Shown one piece after another: positions 1-11,054 of a stretch of DNA of 64,000 nucleotides. Made by a program: the position numbers and the translations under genes. This stretch comes from Schizophyllum amplum (Eukaryota > Basidiomycota > Agaricomycetes > Agaricales > Schizophyllaceae). Location of the stretch: contig VDMD01000021.1 in the NCBI GenBank assembly GCA_007026445.1, positions 248,001-312,000 of the forward strand. The letters run 5' to 3'. Below the pieces are notes generated by a model. That model was not told the DNA's origin and ran no database searches. It worked only from the letters and a program-made list of their open reading frames with translations. The first letter of the stretch is position 1, and every line of letters begins with the position of its first letter.

Positions 1-938
1 GAGGGAGATGAATGGGGCTATTCGAGGGACGAGAAGGGGGCTACGCGAGGGAGGAGAAGGAAGAAGAACTCACAAAGGGTACATCAGCGACAGCAGCCTA
101 TCGAAGTCGATGCGTGAGACGCCCGCGAGCTGGATTGGTTCGCGGTCCTCACAGTCGCCGCCCTCGTTACAGTCGCCGCCGTCCTCACGGTCGCCGCCAT
201 CGAAGTAGCGCTTCGCAAACACGGGCGAGTGCGCTTCGAACGAATGGCGGAAGACGCGGTAGAGCGTGCCGTCGTCGAGCTGTGGTGCGAATTTGCATGA
301 GGTTGAGAATGCGGCAGACAGGATGCACTGACCACAAACTCGACGCTCCTCGTGTCGAGATAGTACTGGCCATGCTTGTGGTACTGGCCATGCTTGTGGT
401 ACTGGTCATGCTTGTGGTACTGGCCATGCTTGTTGTACTGGTCATGCTTGTGGTACTGGCCATGCTTGCTCGTCTTCGCTGAGCAGCTAACTGGTTCTAC
501 TGAGGTTGGCCACCCCGGCTTGCCGCGCCCTGACTCGGCACCGGCAGTGGGCACTGCAGGCTCGACGACTTCCTTGCGCTCGTTTCGCGTGGAGGGCGTG
601 TGGAGGGTGGGAGCGAAAGGGCTGTCGAGGGCGGGGCTGACAGGGCCGTCCAGGGCGGGGCTGCCAATGGGCCCATCCAGGGTGGGGCTGCCAACAGGGC
701 TGTCGGATTCCGCGCCTCTGGGAGATTGCGAGGAGTGAGCATGCTCAACCGAGTTCAAGTCGTCGAGGGAGTGCACGCTGTCAGCGGAGTGCACGCTGTC
801 GAGGGAGTGCACATCCGAGTCGAGGGAATGCACATCCGAGTCAGCGGAGTGCACATTTTCGAAGGAGTTCATACTATCGAAAGATCGCACGCTGCTAACA
901 GATTCGAGCGAGGGCGACCGTCGAGAGAGGCTGCTCAT
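1..938 (-). CDS. BTB/POZ domain protein with HKHGQY repeats (3' end outside window)
   Basis: Exon 1 is 333..938, intron 280..332 (GTCAGT...CACAG), exon 2 is 74..279; a GTGAGT donor at 73 shows the gene continues past the window edge. Exon 1 encodes about 200 residues of Ser/Asp/His-rich low complexity (VHS-LDS repeats) and six copies of a KHGQYH/KHDQYH hexapeptide. The splice joins SVEFV to LDDGTLYRVFRHSF, giving a recognisable BTB fold: the LYRV-H--F, HSPVF and LAGVSRIDFDRLLSLMYP blocks. BTB domains are homotypic interaction modules and often Cullin-3 adaptors; the partner here is unknown. An upstream in-frame ATG at 1055 would add 39 residues encoded by a 23-bp tandem repeat, so I prefer the ATG at 938. 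Family call is firm; function is inference. Confidence 0.75.
364..471. repeat. 18-bp tandem repeat (6 copies) coding for HKHGQY/HKHDQY
   Basis: Six in-phase 18-bp units inside exon 1 of the BTB gene, differing mainly at one base that switches Gly and Asp codons. Being a multiple of three, the array can change length without breaking the frame. It lies directly before the BTB domain. Confidence 0.85.
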
Positions 939-940
939 GG

Positions 941-1032
941 TCGTCCGTGCAGAGCAAGTGGGGTCGTCCGTGCAGAGCAAGTGGGGTCGTCCGTGCAGAG
1001 CAAGTGGGGTCGTCCGCGCAGAGCAAGTGGGG
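941..1032. repeat. 23-bp tandem repeat, 4 copies, upstream of the BTB start codon
   Basis: Four head-to-tail copies with a period of 23 bases begin at 941, 964, 987 and 1010; the last differs slightly. The array sits immediately 5' of the preferred start codon, so it is probably 5' leader or promoter. Because 23 is not a multiple of three, copy-number change would break any reading frame running through it, which argues against the upstream in-frame ATG at 1055. Confidence 0.8.
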
Positions 1033-1688
1033 CCGCCCGTGTTAACACCCCCCACACACGCGTCCCCAACGTGTGTATGACGCCTCCAGTGGGCCGCAAA
1101 GCCGAGTTGCGGTACTCAATGGCTTCGAGTCACAAAGCTCTATGGCTTCCGGCGCTTATCGAAAGCTTCTGCGCCCCACTGTGGCCGTCTCGGCGGCCTC
1201 CGCAGAGTCCTGCGGGGATTGCTGAGGTCACAAGTGTTCATATATGCGGTGGGGAGGAGAAGGGATATGAGGATTGGCTCCTGGAAGACAGCCGCCGCGA
1301 TTTTGCGGGATTGCTGATGACGGTCATCTCTTCGATGGGTACAGTGTCCATGCACGCGTCCTCTGCGTGGCCACGGCGCCGCAGATCCAAGTAACGGCGT
1401 CCCAGGAATTCGATGGGCGCCTGTGTGGAGCTTCTGAATCGCGCCGCGTGGGCGACAGGCGCAACTCTTGAACGCATTGCATACATCGTAGCTTGAGGAT
1501 GCGGTTTCAGCTGAGGTCAATGGTCACAGGATTAAGACCTTTTTTATGTCGCTGCACTGAAGGCGGTTATGATCAGAGTGGGGTAGTTTGACAGGACTAT
1601 ACTCGCGAAAGTTGGGAACTTGGAAGCTAACGTCAAGATACGTCACGCATTGTCACGACGCCTCACGTGACCATCAGTGCTTCCCCGC
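1033..1688. other. Intergenic, no gene recognised
   Basis: About 650 bases between the BTB gene and the left arm of the inverted duplication. Small overlapping open frames on both strands show no family motif or consistent splice pattern. It should hold the BTB promoter (reading left). Confidence 0.5.
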
Positions 1689-2201
1689 ATTTGCTTCCGT
1701 CCACGGTCCGACTGTCACTTCATCCCGATCCAGCCCAATGACCGACGCGCGTCGCCATTGTTCTTTCAGCTTCGGCCAAATGTTGACTCAAAGGGCCACC
1801 CATACTCTGCTCAATGGTGTTGCCTGTTCCCAGCGTTGCAAGAATACTTGACAGAAAATACTTAAACACGAAGCGCAGAGTCGTATGGCGGTCTCATTGG
1901 CATCCCTCCTCGCTACAGCTTCCTGCTCTTCGAGCTCACGAGTTTGACGATTATCACCGGAGCCAATAGCGCAACGGCACTCGACAGATAGTACGACGCC
2001 TTACGACACGAGCCGGCCAGATACTACCCGCGACGTGCTGGACACGCTGCGCCACGAACGCCCAATCCAACAGTACGCGACATATGTCTCAACAGTCTTG
2101 AAATGTCTGATGTTCTGCTTCAGCCACGGGACGACTTTGCTCCTCACGAGCTCCATTGAGCCCTAGAGCTCCTGCCGACTCACGACGTTGCCTCTCACAA
2201 T

Positions 2202-3459
2202 ATGTGGCACAACTGGCAGGGATGGCATACGTCCGGCGCACAAGCTGCTGCCCCTGCACTGTACGACTACCCTCCACACACAACCAGGGACGTCAGATTG
2301 TCGGCCGCCCGGAAACTGCTACGTTCTACCGTGACGACCCCGCCGCCAACCTCCATCCATCTCATCTCTCCCCATTTCAAACTATCCATTTTCCCGACGA
2401 ATCACCTCGACGGGACGTCCCTCATCATGCACCACCCTACTATACGATACCACCCTCCTACGCTGCACCACCTTCTGAGACTACGCCTCCAAATCGTATT
2501 CCATCTCACGCGGCATTTGAAGCAATTCATGGTTTCGTGAATCCTGACGGTACGCATCGGACGTATCCTCTTTCTAGGCAAACTCGCACCCAAGCGCCAC
2601 CGCCTGAAACGACAGCAGCGGGTACTGCTCCCTCCGCTGGCTCGTGGCAAACGCCCTCGAGAGCAGAACAGACGAATGCGCCGCGGCCTCCGTATTCTCG
2701 TCAAGGCGTTGCGGCAAGTGGCCCCGGGAATCTGTGCCTCGTTTGACTGTGCCTCCGATCTGGACTGCACCTACGCATCAAGCGACCGATGCACCTGCCG
2801 AGCCTCTCCGCGCTCACACAGCCAACGCAGACAGTCCCGGCCACCTCCTCCGGTACGGCACAGCTCCCGCCGGCGCCACGAAGGCTACTACCTCGTTGAA
2901 CATATACACTCGTGACATGCTTCCCAACTCTCATACGGGCTCGGAGCGTGCCCGCTGCCCTGATACTCAATGGGTAGGCCACGACAAGGAGAAGATCAAC
3001 GTGATGATGCCCGTTGATCTGTACGAGTGCTTCGTCATTTTGCTCAGCGCTCTGCTGTTGCGGAAGATCAAATTTTGGCGTGTTGTGGCGGATGACAATA
3101 CGAGAAATTGGCACAGAATTAAAGTCAGGAAGCTCGAGTCGCTCGTCATTCTGGACGCCGAGACCACACTCGTAAACCTACTGGACTGTCTTCTGATCAG
3201 GCGTCTACGATGCCTTGAAGTATACTATGGCTCGGGGTGCGGCTCGAAGTTTGCGTTGGACAAACCAGGGTACGTCAGCCTTTTCCGTAGGGCGAAACTT
3301 AGGTTGGACGATGCAGTGCTGGGGTCCCTCATCATTCGACCTAATCATCCCGCCTATAGCCAGAGAGTTTCTTCTTTGCAGAGCGAGTTACAAAATCTAG
3401 ACCTACAGACAAGCAACTGGACATGTAGCATTACAGACAACGATGATTTCGGTTACTGA
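2202..3459 (+). pseudogene. LRR-like (F-box-family tail) protein, left copy, frame-disrupted
   Basis: Left counterpart of the intact 418-residue gene at 37687..38943. It starts MWHNWQGWHTSG like the right copy, then needs at least two frame changes: a single base missing near 2295 (GATTGTCGG here, GATTCGTCGG on the right), and about ten bases missing near 2725, just before LTVPPIW. Between them a Pro/Thr/Ser-rich linker is nearly identical to the right copy. The C-terminal part (NIYTRDMLPNSHTGSER, then VDLYECFVILLSALLLRKIKFWR and following LRR-like strands) is readable to the stop at 3459. The upstream homologous stretch (1990-2200) also carries indels. It converges on the F-box gene with a 68-base gap. 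Base-calling errors elsewhere in the window mean true loss of function is likely, not certain. Confidence 0.65.
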
Positions 3460-3527
3460 AAGTCTGACAAGGCTGGGTATGAGCACGCGAATAGGTTATC
3501 ATAGCAGTCACTTACATGTCATTGTTA

Positions 3528-5599
3528 TCAGTCAGAAATACAAACTTCCCAGTCGACCGACATGCCCACCTTTTTCAAGTAATCGAACACATTTTCATCC
3601 AGTGGATGTGGAATGCGATGATGATCAGGATATCCCAGCGAGACGAGGCGCAGAGGGTAAGCTTGCTTGTAGCGAGTGGTCAACATACGCGAGATGACTC
3701 CATCGGACGTCGCACAGCACTCCAATCTGAGAATTTCCAGGTGGGGCAGTAATGGGACGGTGCGACCGATATGCCCAGGCTGGAGCTCCATAAACAGGGT
3801 GTCCCCGGCAATCTTGACCTCCGACACGACATGGAGCTTTCGCAAGCCACTCATCTGGGGCAGACGGATGACGTGCAGAAGAGCGAAATCATCGAGTATA
3901 CCGCTGGACTGTAGGACGATGGACTCCAAGCCCGCCGTCAAGCGGCCGATGAATTTGTACAGTGCCGAAGGATTGCTGAACGGCCAGCCTCCTTGTTCAG
4001 GTGCATCATCTAGGAGCGGCCGCAGAGAAAGGTGTCGCAGATTAGGGAGGTGCAAGAGGCGTAGGAGGTTGTCTTGAGGGCCAATGCCTGCGACTGAGAG
4101 GCTGGTCAAGGTATGATGCCTGAGTGCTGGATGTTGCGACGACGCAGGGATCTCCTCCAGATGCATCACCAGTTCTTGAAGATATGGGGCGCTCGCGACG
4201 ATACGGAAGAGAGATTCGCAGTCCACGATACACTGCGTAAGATGCAAGGTGACCATCTGCGACCAAGGTGTATCTTTTGGGAACGCCGTGCAGTCCCACC
4301 ACAGTCGGCGTAGGTTGGGCGAACAGTATAGGCGCGAAAGCGTCTGGGCTACATTGAATGGTAAATTCTCCTCGCGCATCACGAGGGAGAAGCGACACAT
4401 GGATGCCGCCGCGCCTGGATGTACGCGCGCTAGACGGACTGCCGCGAACCGTCTGATTTCCCGAAGCTCGAGGGTCTTGATACGTCCGATATTCTGCAGG
4501 ATGAGGTCGATGGCGCATGGGCAACGCTCGACTGGCCTATCTCCTCTTCGGAAGTCCTCATTGTAGTGGATGTGTATTCCTTGATCCTTCGAGCGCTCTA
4601 TAAAGAGTCGCGCGATCCGGTAGTGGTGAGCTCGCCCTTGACAGGGGCGCAAGGCAAGCTGCTGCCAAAGCGCTGGCAGATCCATGGCAACTTGACGCCA
4701 GAAGCTGCAGACGCGCGTCAACAGGAGAGGGGTATTGCGCAACCTCAGCCCTGCCCGGATGAGCTCGTTTCTCTGGTCGTCCATACATCGCGTGAATATA
4801 GCCGACAGAAGTTCGACAGGCAGACGATTGATGAGTGGGACAAATACTTCGTTCGGCAGGTGTTCAGGATCGACGGCTATGAGGGCCCTCCAATGCGTAG
4901 GTGGTGGCGAGAACGGCGGCGTAAATAGGGCCTTCTCGGGAGAGGAAGCCTTGTTGGAGACGTTCGTGCTTGGCGGCGAGGAATGATGCGTCTGGTAAAT
5001 GGGACATCAGCTAACAGTCAGTATACGCAAACAGATATGTACCTGCGAACGGTTGGCGACGTAATTCGGCATGTTGAGCGCACCGTGAGACTGCCGTAAA
5101 CGCTCTGAGTGGCCATTATAACCGGGAAAAGAGCTTCCGAGATGTGGGGGCGAATTCGCTGAGCCGAGAGGGAGTAAGCTCGTCGGTCTGGCGTATCCGT
5201 ATCCGTAGGAGGGTTCTGGTGGGCAGAGATTGTGGACGACGGTATGTCCATTCGAGCGTGAAGATATGTGAGAATTAGAGCTGACTGAGTTCGTAGACGT
5301 ATATGTCTACATGGATGATGAGATGTGCATTGTGATGAGGGAATAAACACACACGACTTGTTGAGACGGACTGCGCGCAGCGGAAGGACTGCCGTAGCGC
5401 ATATGTGAAGCGCTGTCTACGACTGACGGCGCATAAATGGGATTCTGAGGAAAGTTAGTCCTCTGAGCAGTTGATCGAGTCTGAGTGCGCGGCAACATAC
5501 TGGTCGAATATACGGCACACCGTAGTTTCCATGTCCTGAATCGCGTGCTTGCGCTACCCAGCTCCGAGCGTCATGTTGATGATAGTCAGGACTGCCCAT
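3528..5599 (-). CDS. F-box/LRR-type protein, left copy
   Basis: Exons 5501..5599, 5355..5444, 5043..5306 and 3528..4991 join in phase to 638 residues. The first three exons encode a Ser/Pro/Tyr-rich, probably disordered N-terminus (start MGSPDYHQHDAR). Exon 4 carries the F-box (VPLINRLPVELLSAIFTRCM, then a conserved W-x-x-V-A-M-D-LPALW block), followed by about 400 residues of irregular LRR-like strands (LPNLRHLSLRPL, LPQMSGLRKLHV). F-box proteins recruit substrates to SCF ubiquitin ligases through Skp1; the target is unknown. Every exon boundary has a matching one in the right copy (35526..37591), which validates the model. The frame is intact, unlike that of its convergent neighbour. The third intron ends at CCAG/ACGCATC. 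Confidence 0.85.
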
Positions 5600-6966
5600 G
5601 TCGTAAGAGCGGCCGAGCGCTCTTCCAAGAGATGATTCAGCGACGAGGAGGGACACCGAAGACAAGGCGACCAGCGCGCGGGGAGGAAGGATAAGACGAC
5701 TATCCTACCGACCCGCTGCTTATGAGTTCCAGCATTGACGTTATCGGGCTCAAATTCGGAGACAGCATCCGCGCAAGACAATAGTCAGCTTTGCCGGTCC
5801 CCCGATGCATGGGTATGGTGGGCATATGCCGCGATGAGAGACAATAAGACCGCGATGGTGCTTCTTGCTCCATGGGGGTCCACCGACGGCGGACGCTGGT
5901 TGGTGGACACAATTTCATGGCTCATATTATAATTCAGGAAAAGGAAGACTTGATGACTCTGAGCCTCGGTCAGCCGTACGCCCCATGGTCGCATGTGAGT
6001 GAACAGAACGCGAGGTTCGAGGTGAAGGTGAAGGAGGGAGCAAATGGCCGCATCGCGGCCTAGAGCGGGCCGCGGTCTTTCTCGCGCTCACATGATATGG
6101 CAAGTTCGTTTTGCCTCATGGCGCATGGCGGGCTCAGGCAGCAAGATGGGTTCATAGCTGAAGAGCACTAAAGTACGAATGCGGGTTGCCCTCGCCTGCC
6201 ATGCACACAACAGGCGAACTGGCATCTGTAGCAAAACCTTCATGCGAGGACGTGTTTGGGGTGCCGATGCATTTAGTACTAACAGTCTACTGGATATTCA
6301 ATGTATTTACCTACCACAACATTAGATGCTGACTCACTGGAGCCCTCTGCCATAGAATGGACACGAGCACGTAACCGTTGCCATGGCTAATATGTGTTGA
6401 TAACGGGCACTGCCCGCACAGTGGTGACTCGATGCTGTAGAGCTCGGGCCCGCAGCATTCCCAACGCTTCGCGCCCGTGCTTACTTCCTACCCTCATCTT
6501 GCCCCCATTTTGTTCTTGCTCAGACGTTGAATGCTGCAGAAACAGAGCATACGCCTTCCCCCGTCTTCTTATGGGGCCGCCCGAACCTCGTCGCGAAGTC
6601 AAAACCCGGCCAGGCGAGTACAGATGCAGCGTGGTATTACAAAATGAGGGGAAGAGCTATACAAGCAGGAGTACAACAAAGGTGAGACACAGCGGTAATA
6701 TCGATGGGGTACAAGATGCGCGGGCCAGTGCACGAACACGCTCTTCCGAGTACGCACGTATACAAGCGAGCGTGCGGATAGGCGAGCAGATGGAACAACA
6801 AGGAGCGCAAGAAGACGGAACTATGGCAATGCAGATTATGGGTTGTGATGATGGGAATGGTGAGTGACGGTATGCATGGGGTAGGCTGACGAAAGGATAC
6901 ATAAAGGACGCAGCATATGCGTGCATACAGGACATGGCATAGGCGCCAGGCCGGCGGATATCGTGC
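5600..6966. other. Intergenic, no gene recognised
   Basis: About 1.4 kb between the F-box start codon and the DUF6699 stop codon. The longest open frame (6394..6867 +) has a skewed, Arg-rich composition and no family match I can see. Homology with the right arm is lost here, so this is the inner boundary of the duplication. Confidence 0.5.
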
Positions 6967-8573
6967 TCAGTGGCGACGATACATAGGGTGGGCATCCTGC
7001 ATGGTCCGCGGAGGCGGATGATGGTACGCACCCGGGTGGCCCGGGTAGTACATGCCTGGCCCAGGGATGGGCGGCGATGGGCTAGTCGACGACGCCATGG
7101 ACTCCACCATCAAGCGCCAATTTCCATCCTTCTCCTGCTTGAACCCCTTGAAGATCCTATGGCTCCTCATCAGGTCGACCCGACGGATGCCTTGGTCCCG
7201 TTCCACTATCTGCGGCGTCTCGCGACAGCGCTGCAGAAACCACGGGCGACACGTCTCGAGATACGCTTCGCCGACCTGCGCGACTTCATGTGCGTCAAGC
7301 ACACGGTGATACTCGTTGTATACCGCCTCGAGCACATCAATGACACGCAGTCCTTCACGCCTCTGAACGAGGATCTCCGCAGACGGTAAGACACCGCGGA
7401 CGGGGCAGCGGATGTACATCTTCGTGACCTTGCAGTGCGTCGAGACTTCCAGGAGCCGGTACTTATTTGGCATTTCTTGTGCCCGGTACCCGCCCTCAGG
7501 CCACTTCACGCGCAGGTTGCGCGTAAACGCAGGGTTGAAGGCGATATCGAAGTACACGGCCTGCCGCTCCTCTGGCGATTTCTTCCGCTTTAAACGTATA
7601 TCGCAGTCGACGAGCGGCCAGACCAACGAGATAGACTCGCCCTTGAGCGGCTCTATGTGCAACGGGTCAGCGACATGGAGAATAGGTGTAGATGCCCATC
7701 CTACCGAGGTTCGGAGCCCGCGGTCGCCGGACGGAGGGATTATGCACTACGTCCGACGTGTAACCGGCATCGCGCTGTTCGACGGCTCGACGGTCCTGAC
7801 CCGGGTGGCGTCCCTCGCTCAAAGATGGTCGGTGTCCCGCCACAGACCGTGCTCGATCGGCCGCAGAGCCTCCCAGGGGCCCCGTATACTCAGGATACAC
7901 GTTCCCATCGTGATCTAAGGTGCGGTAAAAATTCCTGACCGCCTTGTGATACGCTGACGACTCACCTGCCACTCTCCCGTCCGGGTAGTAGCTGTTCCCT
8001 CGTCGCTTCGGACCATATATCTCATCTGGGGCTACGAACTGTGTTAATCGCCGAGCACAAAAACCTCATCGATATACTCACTGCGACCTGAAGTTACAAC
8101 CGCCTCTGCTGGGCGGTACCCACTGGCGGGGGTCCAGCCCCCTGCCCCTGACGATTCTGTCTCCGGCGTCAGTCCGGCCCGCGACGCCGCGCGCAACGTA
8201 TACAACGCACCTGGAATCGTCGCTCGTCTCGCACTCTTCAAAATGGGCTTCAACGGCTTCGGCGTCACTGCATAGGTCCATAAGCCCAGAGTCTATGCGG
8301 ATCTGTGCTGCACGACCTCGTACCTGCTGCTAGTAGCGATTGCGCCCGCGGCCTCGTGGATTGTCGGCTCGGCGCCTGCGCGCGAGGGGCATCCATACTC
8401 ATCTGGGGCGCGTGCATGGGTGGTGGCGGAATAACAGGCCGCGCTGCGCTGCTAGAGGAGCGGCGATGCCTGCTCCCCGGCCATGCGGGGCTTTCAGGCA
8501 GCGCGACGCTCGCCATCTTTGGCGTATGCGGTACTGCGTTCGGACCACTCCGATGTCGGGTGAACATGCCCAT
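6967..8573 (-). CDS. DUF6699 domain protein
   Basis: Five exons (8324..8573, 8082..8267, 7966..8025, 7705..7914, 6967..7652), all joined in phase 1, give 463 residues. The N-terminal half is Ser/Pro/Arg-rich and basic (start MGMFTRHRSGP, then PVIPPPPM). The C-terminal part has the DUF6699 signature: an opening SISLVWPLVDCDIRL block, FNPAFTRNLRV, and a later RVIDVLEAVYNEYHR helix. This family is common and expanded in Agaricomycetes and has no assigned biochemical function. Introns have strong GTGAGT/GTACGA donors and CTGAC or CTTAG-type 3' ends. Tail residues are Pro/His/Tyr-rich. Structure confidence is high; function is unknown. Confidence 0.8.
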
Positions 8574-11054
8574 GGCGGTCGATAAAGCGGAGTGAATAGA
8601 CGAGAAAATGGCGAAAACGCGAAGGAAGAGCAAAGGTGAGAGCGGGGACGGGTGGGCTCGGATGGTGGGGAGCGGGGCGGAATGGCGTAATGGCGTCAGG
8701 GTCGTCGAGGGTGGGGGCGTCGTGGCGAATGCGTCTCGTCGTTATGGGCGTCGTAGGCGAAGCGGATGACTTCGTGGGGGGACCGCGGCAATGTCCTCCT
8801 GAGGGTAGACCGCAAGCAGGTCCAGCCGACGTATAAGCCGGCTTGTCGGACACGAGGCGCTCGTGGCGATAGCGAACTCGACGAGCCTTCCGAGTCCGAC
8901 ATCAGTGCCCCGCATGATGCACACCCGATCCACACGTGATGCCTGCTGGGCTCGACACGCCCTCGCGTCAGCGGGGGAGCGCGGGGTGACGTTCAAGTTC
9001 AAAAAAACTGAAGTCCATCAGTAGCGTCTAGTACTGTGGGATAGCGCGAATACAATGATGGTAGGTAAAGGATTGAGGGAATGTGGTCCAATATTGAACC
9101 TGATCAAGGCCACACCTGCTCAGTGCTATCCAGGTGCTATCGGTCTGGAAGGGCTATAAGGCGCGATTTATCTGAGCACTGGAGCATAGCAGTAACATGA
9201 CCCGAAACCTAACATCCAGCCTCCGAAAGCGCGCCGCTTAGCGGCTAGTTCAGAGCGGTAGCAAAGCACACTGCCCGCGAAGTGCATGTCCGCCTTCCGT
9301 CAAGCATCCCCAGCCCGTAGTCCGAGCATGGCCCGTGCATGGCCCCCGTCCGCATCACGCCTGCTGTTCCTCGTAACCTACGTCGTACACGCACGAACGT
9401 CAGAATCGGCCCCCGGAACGGGTCTGCCGGCATGTGGCGCCCTCCCTGGATTCTATCTGGCGACATCGGCCCCAAAGCAGACCTGCGGCATCGGCCCCCA
9501 AACCAGTCGCGCTGACAGGAAAAGCTGCATGGGCTGTCCTAGATCGGACCCATCGCCGAAGGTTTGAGAAGGATTTCGGCCTCATTGCAGCTTGGTGCAG
9601 CTCCTTGTCACAGTAGTGGTCAATCCAAAGGTCAGCTGCTCCAGAATACCACCGTGATGCTGCAGATCTTTTCCTCGCTGCGTACTTCTCGTCTCACTCA
9701 TGCGCATCTCCTCTGAAATAAAGATGCCGGAGGACTCAACTAGATGATAGCGGTCAGCCAAGCGACCTCTAGAGTAAGAAGGTTCACTCCAATAATGGGT
9801 ACACAGCATGCGGCTGCCGAGAACGATGCGCGCCATCTTCATCTGAAAGCGCTGGATGGTCGGGACCGGCCGTCGGCTCATGTCCGGGGTCCGTCGCCGT
9901 CCCGGACTCTGAATCCGCTGGTCCTTTCATACCGCTCTCGCCCCCTCACGGGACATACCCAGGCTTTGTAATAGAGACAGTAGCGTACCGTAGACATGAA
10001 CTCGGCCAGACTCGCGGTCTCCTCTTCCTGAGGCCCGCAGACAAAGGAGAAGAGATGCTGTGGGAAGACTCGCGAAGGACGGCAGGATGTCGCGCGGCAC
10101 ACTAGAGATTGCGGGAGGCGACCTCGTCATCGGACGGTCCCATGTCCATTCCAGGGAACAGGAAGAGGACCTGATCGATGAAGAACTCGGCAGAGAACTG
10201 GGATCAGCCTAGATAAAATCGTCAAATAACAGGCGTGGTCGGTGGGCAGGCATGAACGCGAGGAAGTCCTAGCCAATCAAGGAGTGAGCACGGCATGCAG
10301 TTCATAACAGAATCGAAACAAACGGACAGAGCATCGCAACTCGCAGCGTCTGTGCTGCGTCATGCTGGAATGGCATCGGACGCTAGACCGGCGCAGTGGC
10401 GTGCAGGTCGCGAGGAGACCTCGCGTTCGCGCGAATGGTACGGGCACACCTCCTAAACCTGCCTGGTCCTGAACTGACGTAGTACTGTGAACGTGAGCTA
10501 GCACGAATATTATAACCCCTTCACTACAATCTGGTGAAGCCCGCGCATGAGTGCTGAGGTTGTTCGTGCCATGATTGGACGGCTGCTTCGCGCAGCGGTC
10601 GGTCACTCTGATGTCCACAACATGTGTGGGGACCGTCACTACATGTAACCATCGACTGAGAAGCCCTGGCGTGCGGCCAAAGGCTGGCTGTCAACGAGAT
10701 GCGTATGATGGGAGGAAGCAAGATTTGACCTTGAACTGGCGGCGTGTGCGCCAGACCTCCTGCAAGATTTACATCGCCCGAGAGGCACCACAGGTAGAGA
10801 ACATAAGCAGGCCAACGGTGAAGGTGCTTCCGCTACTCGAAAATCAGCGACAACATGCCTGGCACACGCACTCACCAAGCGCCACGGACGTATTCTACGC
10901 CTGGGCCGCGTCCCTCGCCGGACATGAACGCTACATGAAAGCCGCGGCGGCGCCTCCGAACTTTCAGCGTCGCGAACAACAACATCGGGTATATTTAACA
11001 TGAGTAGATACCGTCGCCTGTAAGTAGATCAGGGCGCGCGTTCGTGTAAAGAGC
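8574..11054. other. Gene-poor stretch, no gene recognised
   Basis: About 2.5 kb upstream of DUF6699 and downstream of the metacaspase. Short frames exist on the minus strand (for example 10639..11001, and a Phe-rich piece near 10110..10200 with IDQVLFLFPGMDMG), but I could not chain them with splice sites or match them to a family. It may hold a decayed or very fragmented gene. Confidence 0.4.

Larger units (their letters stand above)
1689..5599. repeat. Left arm of an inverted segmental duplication (partner 35526..39424)
   Basis: The segment aligns in reverse complement with 35526..39424 along its whole length. It contains a convergent pair of genes, LRR-like (+) and F-box (-), while the right arm has the same pair in mirror image. 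All three introns of the F-box gene are in the same places in both arms. Similarity begins near 1689 and is traceable to the F-box start codon at 5599. The N-terminal half of the LRR-like gene and its 5' flank are almost identical between arms, whereas the F-box genes are clearly diverged, so identity is mosaic. Confidence 0.85.

Noticed and set aside
9582..9881. Minus-strand frame of 99 codons as a gene
   Set aside because: No family motif, no matching exons nearby, and composition is no better than that of random frames.
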